In this document: positions 53,670-60,654 of the stretch, piece after piece
Layout: each line of letters begins with the position of its first letter
How positions within the stretch are numbered: the stretch's first letter is position 1
Assembly: GCA_904397865.1 (NCBI GenBank)
Contig: CAJFOS010000006.1
Span: 1-64,000 of the forward strand
Origin: Candidatus Allochristensenella caecavium
Lineage (GTDB): Bacteria > Bacillota > Clostridia > Christensenellales > QAND01
Direction of reading: 5' to 3'
Length of the DNA: 64,000 nucleotides
Notes under the pieces: model-generated
Seen by the model: the letters and a program-made list of their open reading frames with translations, nothing else
What the model was told of the DNA's origin: nothing
Databases searched by the model: none
Position numbers and translations under genes: made by a program

Positions 53670-53859
53670 ATTCCTGAATATCAATCACGCTGACTGGGCA
53701 GCTATCACGTGCTTCCTGTGCAGCTGCCTCCGCCTCTGGTGGAATTGGATTAACCACTGCCTCCGCTTTTCCTTCATCATTCAGCGCAAAGACCTCGCCG
53801 CATATGCCTGTACACAATCCGCAGCCAATACAACCTTCCTGGTCCACTGTCGCATGCAT
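53668..53859 (-). CDS. Single-cluster [4Fe-4S] ferredoxin
   Basis: A small electron carrier. From ATG at 53857-53859 (nine bases after GGAGG; another ATG touches the ribosome site) it has 63 residues with the cluster motif CIGCGLCTGIC (C10, C13, C16, C20) and a late Cys in DSCPV (C54). By analogy with Thermotoga-type monocluster ferredoxins, C10, C13, C16 and C54 hold the cluster. The acidic composition is typical. Partners are unknown, though a flavodiiron protein is encoded nearby on the other strand. Confidence 0.93.
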   Translation of the reverse strand: MHATVDQEGCIGCGLCTGICGEVFALNDEGKAEAVVNPIPPEAEAAAQEARDSCPVSVIDIQE

Positions 53860-53913
53860 GCTTGTCATCCTCCTCGTTTGTACTTGTTGCTAGCATTCGC
53901 CATTTTGCAGATT

Positions 53914-54417
53914 CTATACAATCTTTTTTTCATAACAAATAAACGGCATTCCCCAGGCCTCAATTTCACCGCGGGCGCTGTACCCACATCCTTCATAGAC
54001 CCGCAAACTGGACAGGTTTTCCCCAAAAGCCTCTAGACGAATTGCCTCAAAACCACGCTTGCGTGCCACTTCCTCCACAAATGCCATGGCACGCCGGCCA
54101 ATCCCCCGCCCCTGTTGGTCCGGCCTGACGCAGAGCCGATGAATCACACAATAACGGGCATGCGGCGCGGCCCATTCCACCTGTTCATATTGCGGAATCC
54201 CTTCTGTGGACAGGGCAAAACAAGCCACCACCTCCGCATCGCTCATCACCACAAACAGCGCCTTTTGCGCAATATCCTGCTCAATTAACGCAAGCGTTGG
54301 ATAATGTTCATCCCACTGCCCAAATCCCTGTTGGGCCATCTTTTTGCCCGCGTCCTGCATCATCTGATAAAGCATTTCCGCCTGGTTTGTGCACGCCAAG
54401 GCTACCTTCCATTCCAT
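53914..54417 (-). CDS. GNAT-family N-acetyltransferase
   Basis: A 167-residue acetyltransferase with the acetyl-CoA loop RLCVRPDQQGRGIGRRAM (motif A) and the following VARKRGFEAIRLEAFGEN with LRVYEGCGYSARG (motif B). It is about the usual GNAT length. The substrate cannot be predicted. ATG is preceded by AAGGACGG. It lies upstream of the ferredoxin gene on the same strand, 54 bases apart. Confidence 0.88.
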   Translation of the reverse strand: MEWKVALACTNQAEMLYQMMQDAGKKMAQQGFGQWDEHYPTLALIEQDIAQKALFVVMSDAEVVACFALSTEGIPQYEQVEWAAPHARYCVIHRLCVRPDQQGRGIGRRAMAFVEEVARKRGFEAIRLEAFGENLSSLRVYEGCGYSARGEIEAWGMPFICYEKKIV

Positions 54418-54771
54418 GATTCATTCCGTCCTTCTGCGGCTGGTCCTGCATAGGCCAGCGCTTTTTCACATGTCTCTATGATGCATTGTAGCATAGAACG
54501 CTTTTCGTATGTTGCACTCATTTTTTGTCCGTGCCCCCCTTTCCCATCCTCCATCCAACAAAAATGTTCCTCTGCGGTCACTTCCCCAATCTTTTCCTTC
54601 TTTTGCACAATTTTCCCAAGGCATCCCGAGGCTTTGCGAATTTTTAGGAAATAAATAGGAATTTTTCAGAAGTACTTGCGCGGCCATTTTACATTATTAT
54701 AATGTATTTCGATAATATCTTTTATAAATATGCTTAATTTTACTTTATTGTTATTAAAGGAGGCGGGTTGT
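54418..54771. other. AT-rich intergenic stretch before the Spo0A-type genes
   Basis: Divergent intergenic region of about 350 bases between the GNAT gene (minus) and the first Spo0A-like gene (plus). It holds a perfect 7-bp inverted repeat (54691-54705) and an AT-rich run leading to the ribosome site AAAGGAGG at about 54757. A 68-codon minus-strand frame (54402-54608) overlaps the GNAT start and is not convincing. No clear gene seen. Confidence 0.5.
54691..54705. promoter_or_regulatory. Palindrome ACATTAT-T-ATAATGT, possible promoter/operator
   Basis: Perfect 7-bp arms around one base; it includes TATAAT (54698-54703), with TTGCGC 16 bases upstream as a poor -35. It lies about 70 bases before the start of the Spo0A-type gene and could be an operator over its promoter. 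Confidence 0.4.
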
Positions 54772-55146
54772 ATGCAAGTCATTCCCACAGAATCTGCCAA
54801 GCAAACGATTGAGTCCCTTCTCATCGAACTGAACCTCTCTCCGCATTACAAGGGTTATCATTACTGCCTTTCCGCGCTCCTGCTTTGTCTGGAAGATATC
54901 CACTATCTATCCGGTCAAATCACCAGGACCCTTTATGCCGAAATCGGCATGCAGTATCACGTCAGCGCTGCGGCCGTGGAGGCGGGCATCCGACACGCTG
55001 TCGCTGCTATATGGACGGAAAGCAACACAGCCGCGCTGGACCGTGTTTTTGGCGAACGACCTTCTTTTCGCCCATCAAATGCGCTGTTTCTCGGTCTTTT
55101 AACAAATCGGCTGCACAAACTTTCCAGTCAACGCCGTCCAAAATGA
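54772..55146 (+). CDS. Stand-alone Spo0A C-terminal-domain protein (first of two)
   Basis: Spo0A is the sporulation master regulator: receiver plus C-terminal DNA-binding effector. This 124-residue protein contains only the effector: IELNLSPHYKGYHYCLSALL, LYAEIGMQYHVSAAAVEAGI then RHAVAAIW, and the closing SNALFLGLLTNRL, matching the Spo0A order (PAHIKGYQYL, LYPAIAKKY, VERAIRHAIEVAW, NSEFIAMIADKLR). No receiver domain or phospho-acceptor Asp precedes it. The ATG at 54772 is eight bases after AAAGGAGG; an earlier in-frame start at 54730 lacks one. Function inferred: sequence-specific DNA binding without phosphorylation control. Confidence 0.85.
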   Translation: MQVIPTESAKQTIESLLIELNLSPHYKGYHYCLSALLLCLEDIHYLSGQITRTLYAEIGMQYHVSAAAVEAGIRHAVAAIWTESNTAALDRVFGERPSFRPSNALFLGLLTNRLHKLSSQRRPK

Positions 55147-55254
55147 TGCCGTCTGTTTCTTTTTATACGTTCAATGGATGCGTATTTCCTTTACAGATTC
55201 GGCTTGGAATCTTTAACATAAAAGTAAGTTCTTCATATAGAAAGGAGCATTGGC

Positions 55255-55626
55255 ATGAATCAAATTTCCCCTTTGTACGACATTGAAGTTATTTTGACCA
55301 AAGTCCATATGCCTCGTTATTTGAAAGGATTTGATTACGCAGCGATGGCAATTCTATGTTGTCTGGAGGATTCCTCGCTCCTACACAGTATGAAAAAACA
55401 TCTTTATCCCAAACTAAGTCAAATATTTGACGTCGGCGCAGATGGAATTGATTCCAGCATCCGCAATGCAATCCGGAAGACCGAATCCCAAATTGAAAAG
55501 AGAAACCTGCCGCCCAATGATGAAGCCCTTAAAATCTTGGAAGGACTAGAAGGATTCACCAACAATTATTTCATCGCACATATCACCGCCTATCTCCGCA
55601 CACAGGGAATGTCCCCAAAGGAATGA
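55255..55626 (+). CDS. Stand-alone Spo0A C-terminal-domain protein (second of two)
   Basis: A 123-residue, more divergent copy: VHMPRYLKGFDYAAMAILCC, LYPKLSQIFDVGADGIDSSI, RNAIRKTESQIEK, then FTNNYFIAHITAYLRTQ, in the same order as the Spo0A effector domain. Again no receiver domain. The first 10 residues precede the domain directly. The ATG follows AAAGGAG by seven bases. It lies 108 bases after the first copy in the same direction, with a strong terminator after it, so the pair may form one transcript. The two differ at most positions, so they are old rather than recent duplicates. Confidence 0.78.
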   Translation: MNQISPLYDIEVILTKVHMPRYLKGFDYAAMAILCCLEDSSLLHSMKKHLYPKLSQIFDVGADGIDSSIRNAIRKTESQIEKRNLPPNDEALKILEGLEGFTNNYFIAHITAYLRTQGMSPKE

Positions 55627-55639
55627 GGAACGGCTTTCT

Positions 55640-55673
55640 ACAAAATGGAGCTCTTAAAAGAGCTCCATTTTGT
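55640..55673 (+). terminator. Terminator after the Spo0A-type pair
   Basis: 16-bp perfect stem ACAAAATGGAGCTCTT/AAGAGCTCCATTTTGT with a 2-base loop, then GTTGTTTTATT. Confidence 0.9.
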
Positions 55674-56109
55674 GTTGTTTTATTGACCAACCTGAACTCT
55701 CCCGTTTACCTGCAGCGTCAACCGGCGCACACTGTAGTTATTTTGCATTCTAACCCTACGGAGCACTCTATTATTCTGGCTGAATATGAAATTTTACCGG
55801 ATAGGAACGCCGACCATTGTATCGATACAGGGTTCACTCATGCAGGCCGCTTTTACTTGGGTAATCCGAATAAAGTCGATAAATATGTCGGCCTCCGTCT
55901 ATGGCGCACTTTTCATCTACTTGTCATTCTGGTGCACCATTGGAACAAGCAATTGGTCTCTTGCTTTTTCAATTTCAAGCTTTTATACTCATAGTTAGCA
56001 ACCGCTAATTATACTCGGGCATAAATTATATTCTCGTCTGCTGACAAACGCGGAAGAAAAAACGTGCGGCAGGGAAGACTATGCTTTATCTAAAAAAGGA
56101 GTGTTGAAT
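55674..56109. other. Stretch without an intact gene; possible coding remnant
   Basis: About 435 bases. On the minus strand one frame (about 55680-55975) reads like protein with three in-frame stops: parts include QLLVPMVHQNDK, TEADIFIDFIRITQVKAACM, and NNYSVRRLTLQVNGRVQVGQ before a TAA at about 55681. This could be a decayed gene of unknown family, or chance. Plus-strand frames here (123 and 70 codons) either run through the terminator or lack a ribosome site. Confidence 0.3.
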
Positions 56110-57312
56110 ATGTACTGTACACGCAATATTTCTGAATCCGTCATATGGGTAGGCGGATGCGACCGCCGGCTGGCTTTATTTGAAAACCTCTTTCCCGTAC
56201 CGCGCGGCGTAGCTTATAATTCCTACCTAATTCTGGATGAAAAGACGGCGTTGATTGATACGGTGGACTCTTCTATCTCCCGCCAGTTTTTAGAAAATGT
56301 TTTGTACTCGTTGGGCGGGCGTACACTCGATTATCTGGTTATCAACCACATGGAACCGGACCATTGCGCCAACATTGAAGAACTGTTGCATCGCTTCCCC
56401 GCATTAAAAATAGTAGGCAATGCGAAAACGCATACATTCATCCGCCAATTTTATGATACGGATATTCAAGGCCGTACCATCACCGTGCAGGACAACGATA
56501 CGCTTTGCCTTGGACAGCATACGCTGCAGTTCTGTTTCACACCCATGGTCCATTGGCCGGAGGTCATGATGACATATGAACAAAAGGAGCGTATCCTATT
56601 CTCTGCGGATGCCTTTGGTAGTTTTGGGGCGTTGAACGGCAACATCTTCAACGATGAAGTGGATTTTGACCGCGACTGGCTGGCGGACGCCCGGCGATAT
56701 TATGGAAACATTGTGGGCAAATATGGCCCGCAGGTACAAACAGCGTTGAAAAAAGCGGCGGAAAAAGAGATTCAAACCATCTGTCCGCTGCATGGCCCTA
56801 TCTGGCGCAGCAATCTGGGATATTTGCTGGAAAAATACAACCGCTGGAGTCTGTATGAGCCGGAAGAGCATACCGTCACATTTCTATACGGCTCCATGTA
56901 TGGGGATACGGAAAATGCCGTAAACATCTTGGCTACGGAAATGGCGAAAGCAGGTATCAAAAACATTGTAGCCCATGATATGTCCAGTACACATGTATCC
57001 ACATTGATTGGCGAGGTGTTTCGTTGCAGCCATCTGGTGCTGGCCTCTCCTACCTATAACAATGGTATTTATCCTGCTATGCTTAATTTCCTACATGATA
57101 TGAAAGCACTGAATCTGCAAAACCGCACCATCGGGCTGGTTCAAAATGGTTCCTGGGCGCCTTCCAGCGCTAAGCAGATGCGTGCATTGCTGGATGAAAT
57201 GAAAAACATGCAAATACTTGAACCCGTGGTGACGATTCAATCCTCTTTGAAAGAATCTTCGTTGGAACAACTGTTTTCCTTAAAAGATAGCCTGCTTGCT
57301 TCGCTGCAATAG
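56110..57312 (+). CDS. Flavodiiron protein (A-type flavoprotein, FprA-like)
   Basis: Flavodiiron proteins reduce O2 to water (and in some cases NO) using FMN and a diiron site, protecting anaerobes. The 400-residue protein has the metallo-beta-lactamase diiron domain with H80-x-E82-x-D84-H85 in INHMEPDHCANIEE, further ligands in PMVHWPEV, SADAFGSFG and CPLHGPIWR, and a C-terminal flavodoxin domain from about 255 with FLYGSMYGDTENAV as the FMN phosphate loop. No extra rubredoxin domain. ATG at 56110 follows AAGGAG. Electrons presumably come from a rubredoxin or ferredoxin encoded elsewhere or nearby. Confidence 0.94.
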   Translation: MYCTRNISESVIWVGGCDRRLALFENLFPVPRGVAYNSYLILDEKTALIDTVDSSISRQFLENVLYSLGGRTLDYLVINHMEPDHCANIEELLHRFPALKIVGNAKTHTFIRQFYDTDIQGRTITVQDNDTLCLGQHTLQFCFTPMVHWPEVMMTYEQKERILFSADAFGSFGALNGNIFNDEVDFDRDWLADARRYYGNIVGKYGPQVQTALKKAAEKEIQTICPLHGPIWRSNLGYLLEKYNRWSLYEPEEHTVTFLYGSMYGDTENAVNILATEMAKAGIKNIVAHDMSSTHVSTLIGEVFRCSHLVLASPTYNNGIYPAMLNFLHDMKALNLQNRTIGLVQNGSWAPSSAKQMRALLDEMKNMQILEPVVTIQSSLKESSLEQLFSLKDSLLASLQ

Positions 57313-57357
57313 ACCCAAATGGTGCAGCCGTAATATTATTTTAACAGCCCCATAATA

Positions 57358-57381
57358 AAGGGAGCCTATCTGGGCTCCCTT
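57358..57381 (+). terminator. Terminator after the flavodiiron gene
   Basis: Stem AAGGGAGCC/GGCTCCCTT with a 6-base loop, then CTCTTTTAC, 46 bases past the stop. Confidence 0.85.
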
Positions 57382-57993
57382 CTCTTTTACTCATCAGGGA
57401 TGCACCGCATCTGCGCATCCTTGGCTAAAAAAAACACTTCGTGTAAACAGGCCTACCATTCACAGCATCTAAACGACACCTTCACCTCGTTGTTTGTGCA
57501 TTGCTAACAATCAAACAGTTTCATATGCGATTCTGTAATAAATACATTCGCTACAGCGTTATCTTTTCCCTGTTTTTCAATTGCTTAGCAGCTCTCCAAT
57601 CGTTATATAAATATACAGGTTTGCAAATGAATTCACAGCATATACCGGTACGTAATTCCCCATATTTTTGCACATCTATTACAAACGCCTCTTACAGCTT
57701 CATCAATACCCGTATCCCTTTTTAAAAAACTTTTTAAAGACCCTCTCACACAATTCCCTATATCGGATACATAGTCACATTCTTCAAACCCCATTTCACT
57801 ATCCCTTTTGTCTGACATTATACTTCGGCATATTAGAAAGAAATATTTTTGTTTCCAGCAAACACATCCCGTTCTTTGCCAGTAGATGACCCGGTTGCCC
57901 AGTTCAACCAAAATGTCACTTTGCTACTCAAATGAGTTCGGATATCTTTGTCTCTTTCAATGGTCACACAACTAGTTTGCAGAACACAAAAAA
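57382..57993. other. AT-rich gap between convergent units, no supported gene
   Basis: About 610 bases between the flavodiiron terminator and the tRNA terminator. A minus-strand frame at 57633-57818 would give a 61-residue charged peptide starting MSDKRDSEMGFEECDYVSDI but has no ribosome site; plus-strand frames are low-complexity. A small GATGC-ACC-GCATC inverted repeat lies at about 57400. I see no RNA gene. Confidence 0.4.
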
Positions 57994-58014
57994 AGAGCCC
58001 GAAAAACAGGCCCT
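57994..58014 (-). terminator. Terminator of the tRNA unit
   Basis: On the minus strand AGGGCC-N9-GGCTCT (one G-U pair) followed by TTTTTTTG, just past the CCA end of tRNA-Met. Confidence 0.7.
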
Positions 58015-58016
58015 TT

Positions 58017-58093
58017 TGGTAGCGGTAACTGGATTTGAACCAGTGACACTCCGGGTATGAACCGAATGCTCTAGCCAGCTGAGCTATACCGCC
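58017..58093 (-). tRNA. tRNA-Met (CAU), elongator
   Basis: A 77-base cloverleaf with acceptor GGCGGTA/TACCGCT (G1-U72 wobble), D arm GCTC/GAGC, anticodon stem-loop TTCGG-TTCATAC-CCGGA (anticodon CAU), T arm ACTGG-TTCAAAT-CCAGT and encoded CCA. The body closely matches Firmicutes elongator Met tRNAs. Because CAU is shared with tRNA-Ile2, tilS substrate status cannot be ruled out by anticodon alone, but the CGGTTCATACCCG arm fits Met. Confidence 0.92.
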
Positions 58094-58128
58094 ATAAAAA
58101 ACGGCTACCGAAGCAACCGTCTTAAACA

Positions 58129-58206
<78 letters not shown>

Positions 58207-58218
58207 ACGACTTTTTTA

Positions 58219-58247
58219 ATTATATCTGTATGCCATACGCTTGTCAA
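58219..58247 (-). promoter_or_regulatory. Consensus promoter of the tRNA unit
   Basis: Minus strand TTGACA (58242-58247), 17-base spacer, TATAAT (58219-58224): a perfect sigma-A promoter, with the tRNA starting 13 bases after the -10. Confidence 0.9.
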
Positions 58248-58250
58248 CCC

Positions 58251-59153
58251 TCAAATTCCAAGCTTATACGCCAGATAGCCATCCAATCCATCTTTATCGC
58301 TGGCGACCAACGCATCGGCGCCTGTATGCTGCAATATGGCTACGGCAATGGCACAACCAGGCACAATGACATCGGCCCGTTGGGGTTCCATGCCGGGCAG
58401 GCACCGACGTTGTTCGAGCGGCAGATGGAGCAAATGCTCCAAAAGCGCTTCTAGCCTGTCCTTATGCATGACAAATCCCTGTACGCGTCCTGCGTCATAA
58501 GCGGGCAATCCCAGCGATAGCATCGCCAGCTGGGTGGCTGTCCCGCCAACACCAATCACCCGCTCCACCTTATGGTTCCCCAATACCTGTTTGCACAATC
58601 CCTCTGCGTGCATCTGTGTTTCCTGCCGTAGACGTTCTTGCTGGGCAGGGATGATTGGGTTGGTGTCAATCAGCCGTTCCAACAACGTCACACAGCCCAT
58701 GGGAATGGAACGTGTATACAGTTTTTCTTCCCGCCAACAGGTCAGTTCCGTCGAACCGCCGCCGATATCCAGCACCACTCCGCCTTTACACGAAGCCCCA
58801 TGATAGGCCAGATACGCTTCCAATTCGCCGCCGATGATTTCCGTCTGCAAGCCGGAAATCTCGGCCAATTGCTCCAAAAGCGCCGCACCGTTGGCTGCTT
58901 CGCGCGCCGCACTGGTCGCATAACAGAATACGGGTGGCTGCGCGCCACTTTGTTGTGCCAGACGAACAAACTCCCGAACTGCTTGTACAGTACGTGTCAG
59001 CGCTTGGGGCTGCAACATTCCTGTAGATGCCAAGCCTTCGCCAAGGCGCGTAATATGCAGATATTTTTTTGTAGCGCATAACGTTTTGTGTTCTACATCG
59101 GCAAGCAATAACCGAACGGAATGTGTTCCAATATCAATCGCAGCTCTTTGCAT
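58251..59153 (-). CDS. Ppx/GppA-family phosphatase
   Basis: Family members split polyphosphate or pppGpp. The 300-residue protein has the actin-like ATPase core: AAIDIGTHSVRLLLADVE (phosphate 1), YATSAAREAANG, VVLDIGGGSTELT (phosphate 2), and VIGVGGTATQLAML. It is the short form without the C-terminal HD domain. Start at 59151-59153 follows GGAGGAG. Which substrate it uses (polyphosphate or pppGpp) is not decidable by sequence. It lies downstream of yabR on the same strand. Confidence 0.92.
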   Translation of the reverse strand: MQRAAIDIGTHSVRLLLADVEHKTLCATKKYLHITRLGEGLASTGMLQPQALTRTVQAVREFVRLAQQSGAQPPVFCYATSAAREAANGAALLEQLAEISGLQTEIIGGELEAYLAYHGASCKGGVVLDIGGGSTELTCWREEKLYTRSIPMGCVTLLERLIDTNPIIPAQQERLRQETQMHAEGLCKQVLGNHKVERVIGVGGTATQLAMLSLGLPAYDAGRVQGFVMHKDRLEALLEHLLHLPLEQRRCLPGMEPQRADVIVPGCAIAVAILQHTGADALVASDKDGLDGYLAYKLGI

Positions 59154-59176
59154 GCTGCTCCTCCTTGCATAGGAAA

Positions 59177-59194
59177 AAGCCGCTGGTCAGCGGC
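59177..59194 (-). terminator. Terminator after yabR
   Basis: Stem AGCCGCTG/CAGCGGCT with a 2-base loop, followed by TTTTCC on the minus strand. Confidence 0.8.
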
Positions 59195-59202
59195 TCTTTT
59201 CT

Positions 59203-59565
59203 TTACCTACCGCGGCCTCCGCCGCATTTTTTGCGAATGCTCCGTTTTAAATCCAGCTGGCGTTCTTCCGATTGTTTGATAAACTTTGCCAGCGTTTCAT
59301 CAAAATCCTGCTGTGAGACTACCCGTTCTTCCGGCGCGAGTGCCTGCTTGATAGACAAGCGAAGCCGCCCATTTTCATCTGCACCCAAAACCTTGATTTG
59401 CACCTGGTCGCCAACGGCCAGATACTCATTGACGTCTTTGACAAACCCACGAGCTACTTCGCTGATATGGACCAGCCCTTTTCGTCCGTCCGCCAGCTTG
59501 ACAAAAGCGCCAAAATTGGTGATTCCTTCAACCACCCCTTCTATGATTTCACCTTGTTCCCCCAT
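59203..59565 (-). CDS. yabR: S1-domain RNA-binding protein (YabR-like)
   Basis: A 120-residue protein with one S1 (OB-fold) domain at about 3-75: EGVVEGITNFGAFVKLADGR, GLVHISEVARGFVKDV and VQIKVLGADENGRLRLSIKQ. A basic tail ending KKCGGGRGR follows. Similar in size and place to B. subtilis yabR (after divIC), whose role is not established beyond RNA binding. The ATG is 12 bases after AAGGAGA. Confidence 0.88.
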   Translation of the reverse strand: MGEQGEIIEGVVEGITNFGAFVKLADGRKGLVHISEVARGFVKDVNEYLAVGDQVQIKVLGADENGRLRLSIKQALAPEERVVSQQDFDETLAKFIKQSEERQLDLKRSIRKKCGGGRGR

Positions 59566-59588
59566 CAGTCTATTGGTTCTCCTTATTC

Positions 59589-59906
59589 TCAGTTTGTTTC
59601 TTTTTTGAACACGTACCGGGTTTCGCCCTGTTTAACCCAACCAAGTTTTTCCCGCGCTACGGATTCAATATATGCATCTGTCTTGGCCGTTTCCAGCATA
59701 TGCTGCAGCTTGTCCTTTTCCACGGCCGCGTCCTCGGTCTGTTGCTGCAGCTCCTTCTGTTCGGCCTTCAAACGGTTCAACTCCTGTTGCTGGATAAAGA
59801 ATGTTATACCAACGTACAGCAAAAGCGCGCAGAAGGTGACGATAAAAAAGCGTTTGGTCATTCGCCGCCGCACTTTTGGTTTTTGCTGCACGTTTTTCGC
59901 CTCCAT
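59589..59906 (-). CDS. divIC: Septum-formation protein DivIC/FtsB family
   Basis: DivIC acts with FtsL and DivIB in activating septal wall synthesis. The 105-residue protein has a basic cytoplasmic N-terminus, a single membrane helix (about 20-38) and an extracytoplasmic coiled coil (ELNRLKAEQKELQQQTEDAA), ending with ARE-KLGWVKQGETRYVF, the usual FtsB/DivIC end motif. Order yabP-yabQ-divIC-yabR is as in Bacillus. Confidence 0.92.
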   Translation of the reverse strand: MEAKNVQQKPKVRRRMTKRFFIVTFCALLLYVGITFFIQQQELNRLKAEQKELQQQTEDAAVEKDKLQHMLETAKTDAYIESVAREKLGWVKQGETRYVFKKETN

Positions 59907-59924
59907 TCTTTTGTTGTCTATAGC

Positions 59925-60302
59925 TTACCCGTTTTCGTCCTGATTTTCAAGCTTGCTGCGCAGATGCTCGCCTACCCGGCGAGCCAAGCGTATCAGCGCC
60001 TGTACAGCCCTGCGGATACCCTGCGCCAGCCATTGCCCCACACTTTGCCAAACAATCCCAAAGCCCAGTACATAAGCAATTGCTGCAAAGATGCGCAATT
60101 CGCCCTGCAGCCATACCCACAGGCAAGCCGCGAACGTCAACCCTGCCAACAGCACAAACAACACATCTGAACACCAGCGCAGCCACTTCGGATTGCCCAC
60201 CCCATGCCGCACGCCTGCCAATACGCTGTACGCCAAGCCGGCACATCCTCCGCAAAGCGCAAAGGCTACAAATGCGCTGGGCTGAATCATCATGCTAGCC
60301 AT
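59925..60302 (-). CDS. yabQ: Spore cortex biosynthesis membrane protein YabQ
   Basis: YabQ is a mother-cell membrane protein needed for cortex formation. The 125-residue protein has about three to four helices (about 8-28, 43-60, 70-88) and a basic C-terminal tail. The sequence itself is only weakly conserved; its identification rests on size, topology and position between yabP and divIC. The start is one of three close ATGs (60302, 60290, 60287); the yabP stop abuts the first (TAAATG). Confidence 0.82.
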   Translation of the reverse strand: MASMMIQPSAFVAFALCGGCAGLAYSVLAGVRHGVGNPKWLRWCSDVLFVLLAGLTFAACLWVWLQGELRIFAAIAYVLGFGIVWQSVGQWLAQGIRRAVQALIRLARRVGEHLRSKLENQDENG

Positions 60303-60596
60303 TTATCGGTTCCAAAGGCGCGATAAAAAGCCGCCCTGCGCTTCGTCCTCATCCGTATAGACGGCGCCAAAAATCGTACCTGAAACGATGAGCTGTCCCT
60401 CTTCCAGGTTCAATTTATCGATATGCAAACCTTCGCCTTCAATGGTCAGCGTTCCCAGCTCGGTGAACAATACGATTTGCTGTTCATGAAAACAATCCAA
60501 TTCTTCCACGCCATAGACGGTTACCCGCTGCCGGCCTTCAATGACAAGCGAATGCGGCCGCAAGGCTCGCCGGCCTGTATCAAGTTCCTTATTCAC
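60303..60596 (-). CDS. yabP: Sporulation protein YabP
   Basis: YabP is a 97-residue cytosolic sporulation protein of the YabP/YqfC family. Marks are HSLVIEGRQRVTVYGVEELD, TLTIEGEGLHIDKLNLEEG and LIVSGTIFGAVY. The start is GTG (60594-60596) eight bases after AAGGGGG. It heads the yabP-yabQ-divIC-yabR cluster, downstream of prfB. In B. subtilis yabP follows yabO; here yabO (rqcP) lies 43 kb away. Confidence 0.92.
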   Translation of the reverse strand: MNKELDTGRRALRPHSLVIEGRQRVTVYGVEELDCFHEQQIVLFTELGTLTIEGEGLHIDKLNLEEGQLIVSGTIFGAVYTDEDEAQGGFLSRLWNR

Positions 60597-60654
60597 CCGT
60601 TGTTCCCCCTTTCCCTGTATGAAAGGGTATGCGGAAAATGACGGGTATATGCGT

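Noticed and set aside
54402-54608. 68-codon minus frame upstream of and overlapping the GNAT gene
   Set aside because: Overlaps the GNAT start, no good ribosome site, no family resemblance.
55623-55994. 123-codon plus frame after the second Spo0A-type gene, starting within its stop codon
   Set aside because: Its first 17 codons run through a perfect terminator hairpin and the protein text is not domain-like.
57633-57818. 61-codon minus frame with a charged, protein-like sequence
   Set aside because: No Shine-Dalgarno sequence or promoter; kept only as a note on the intergenic stretch.
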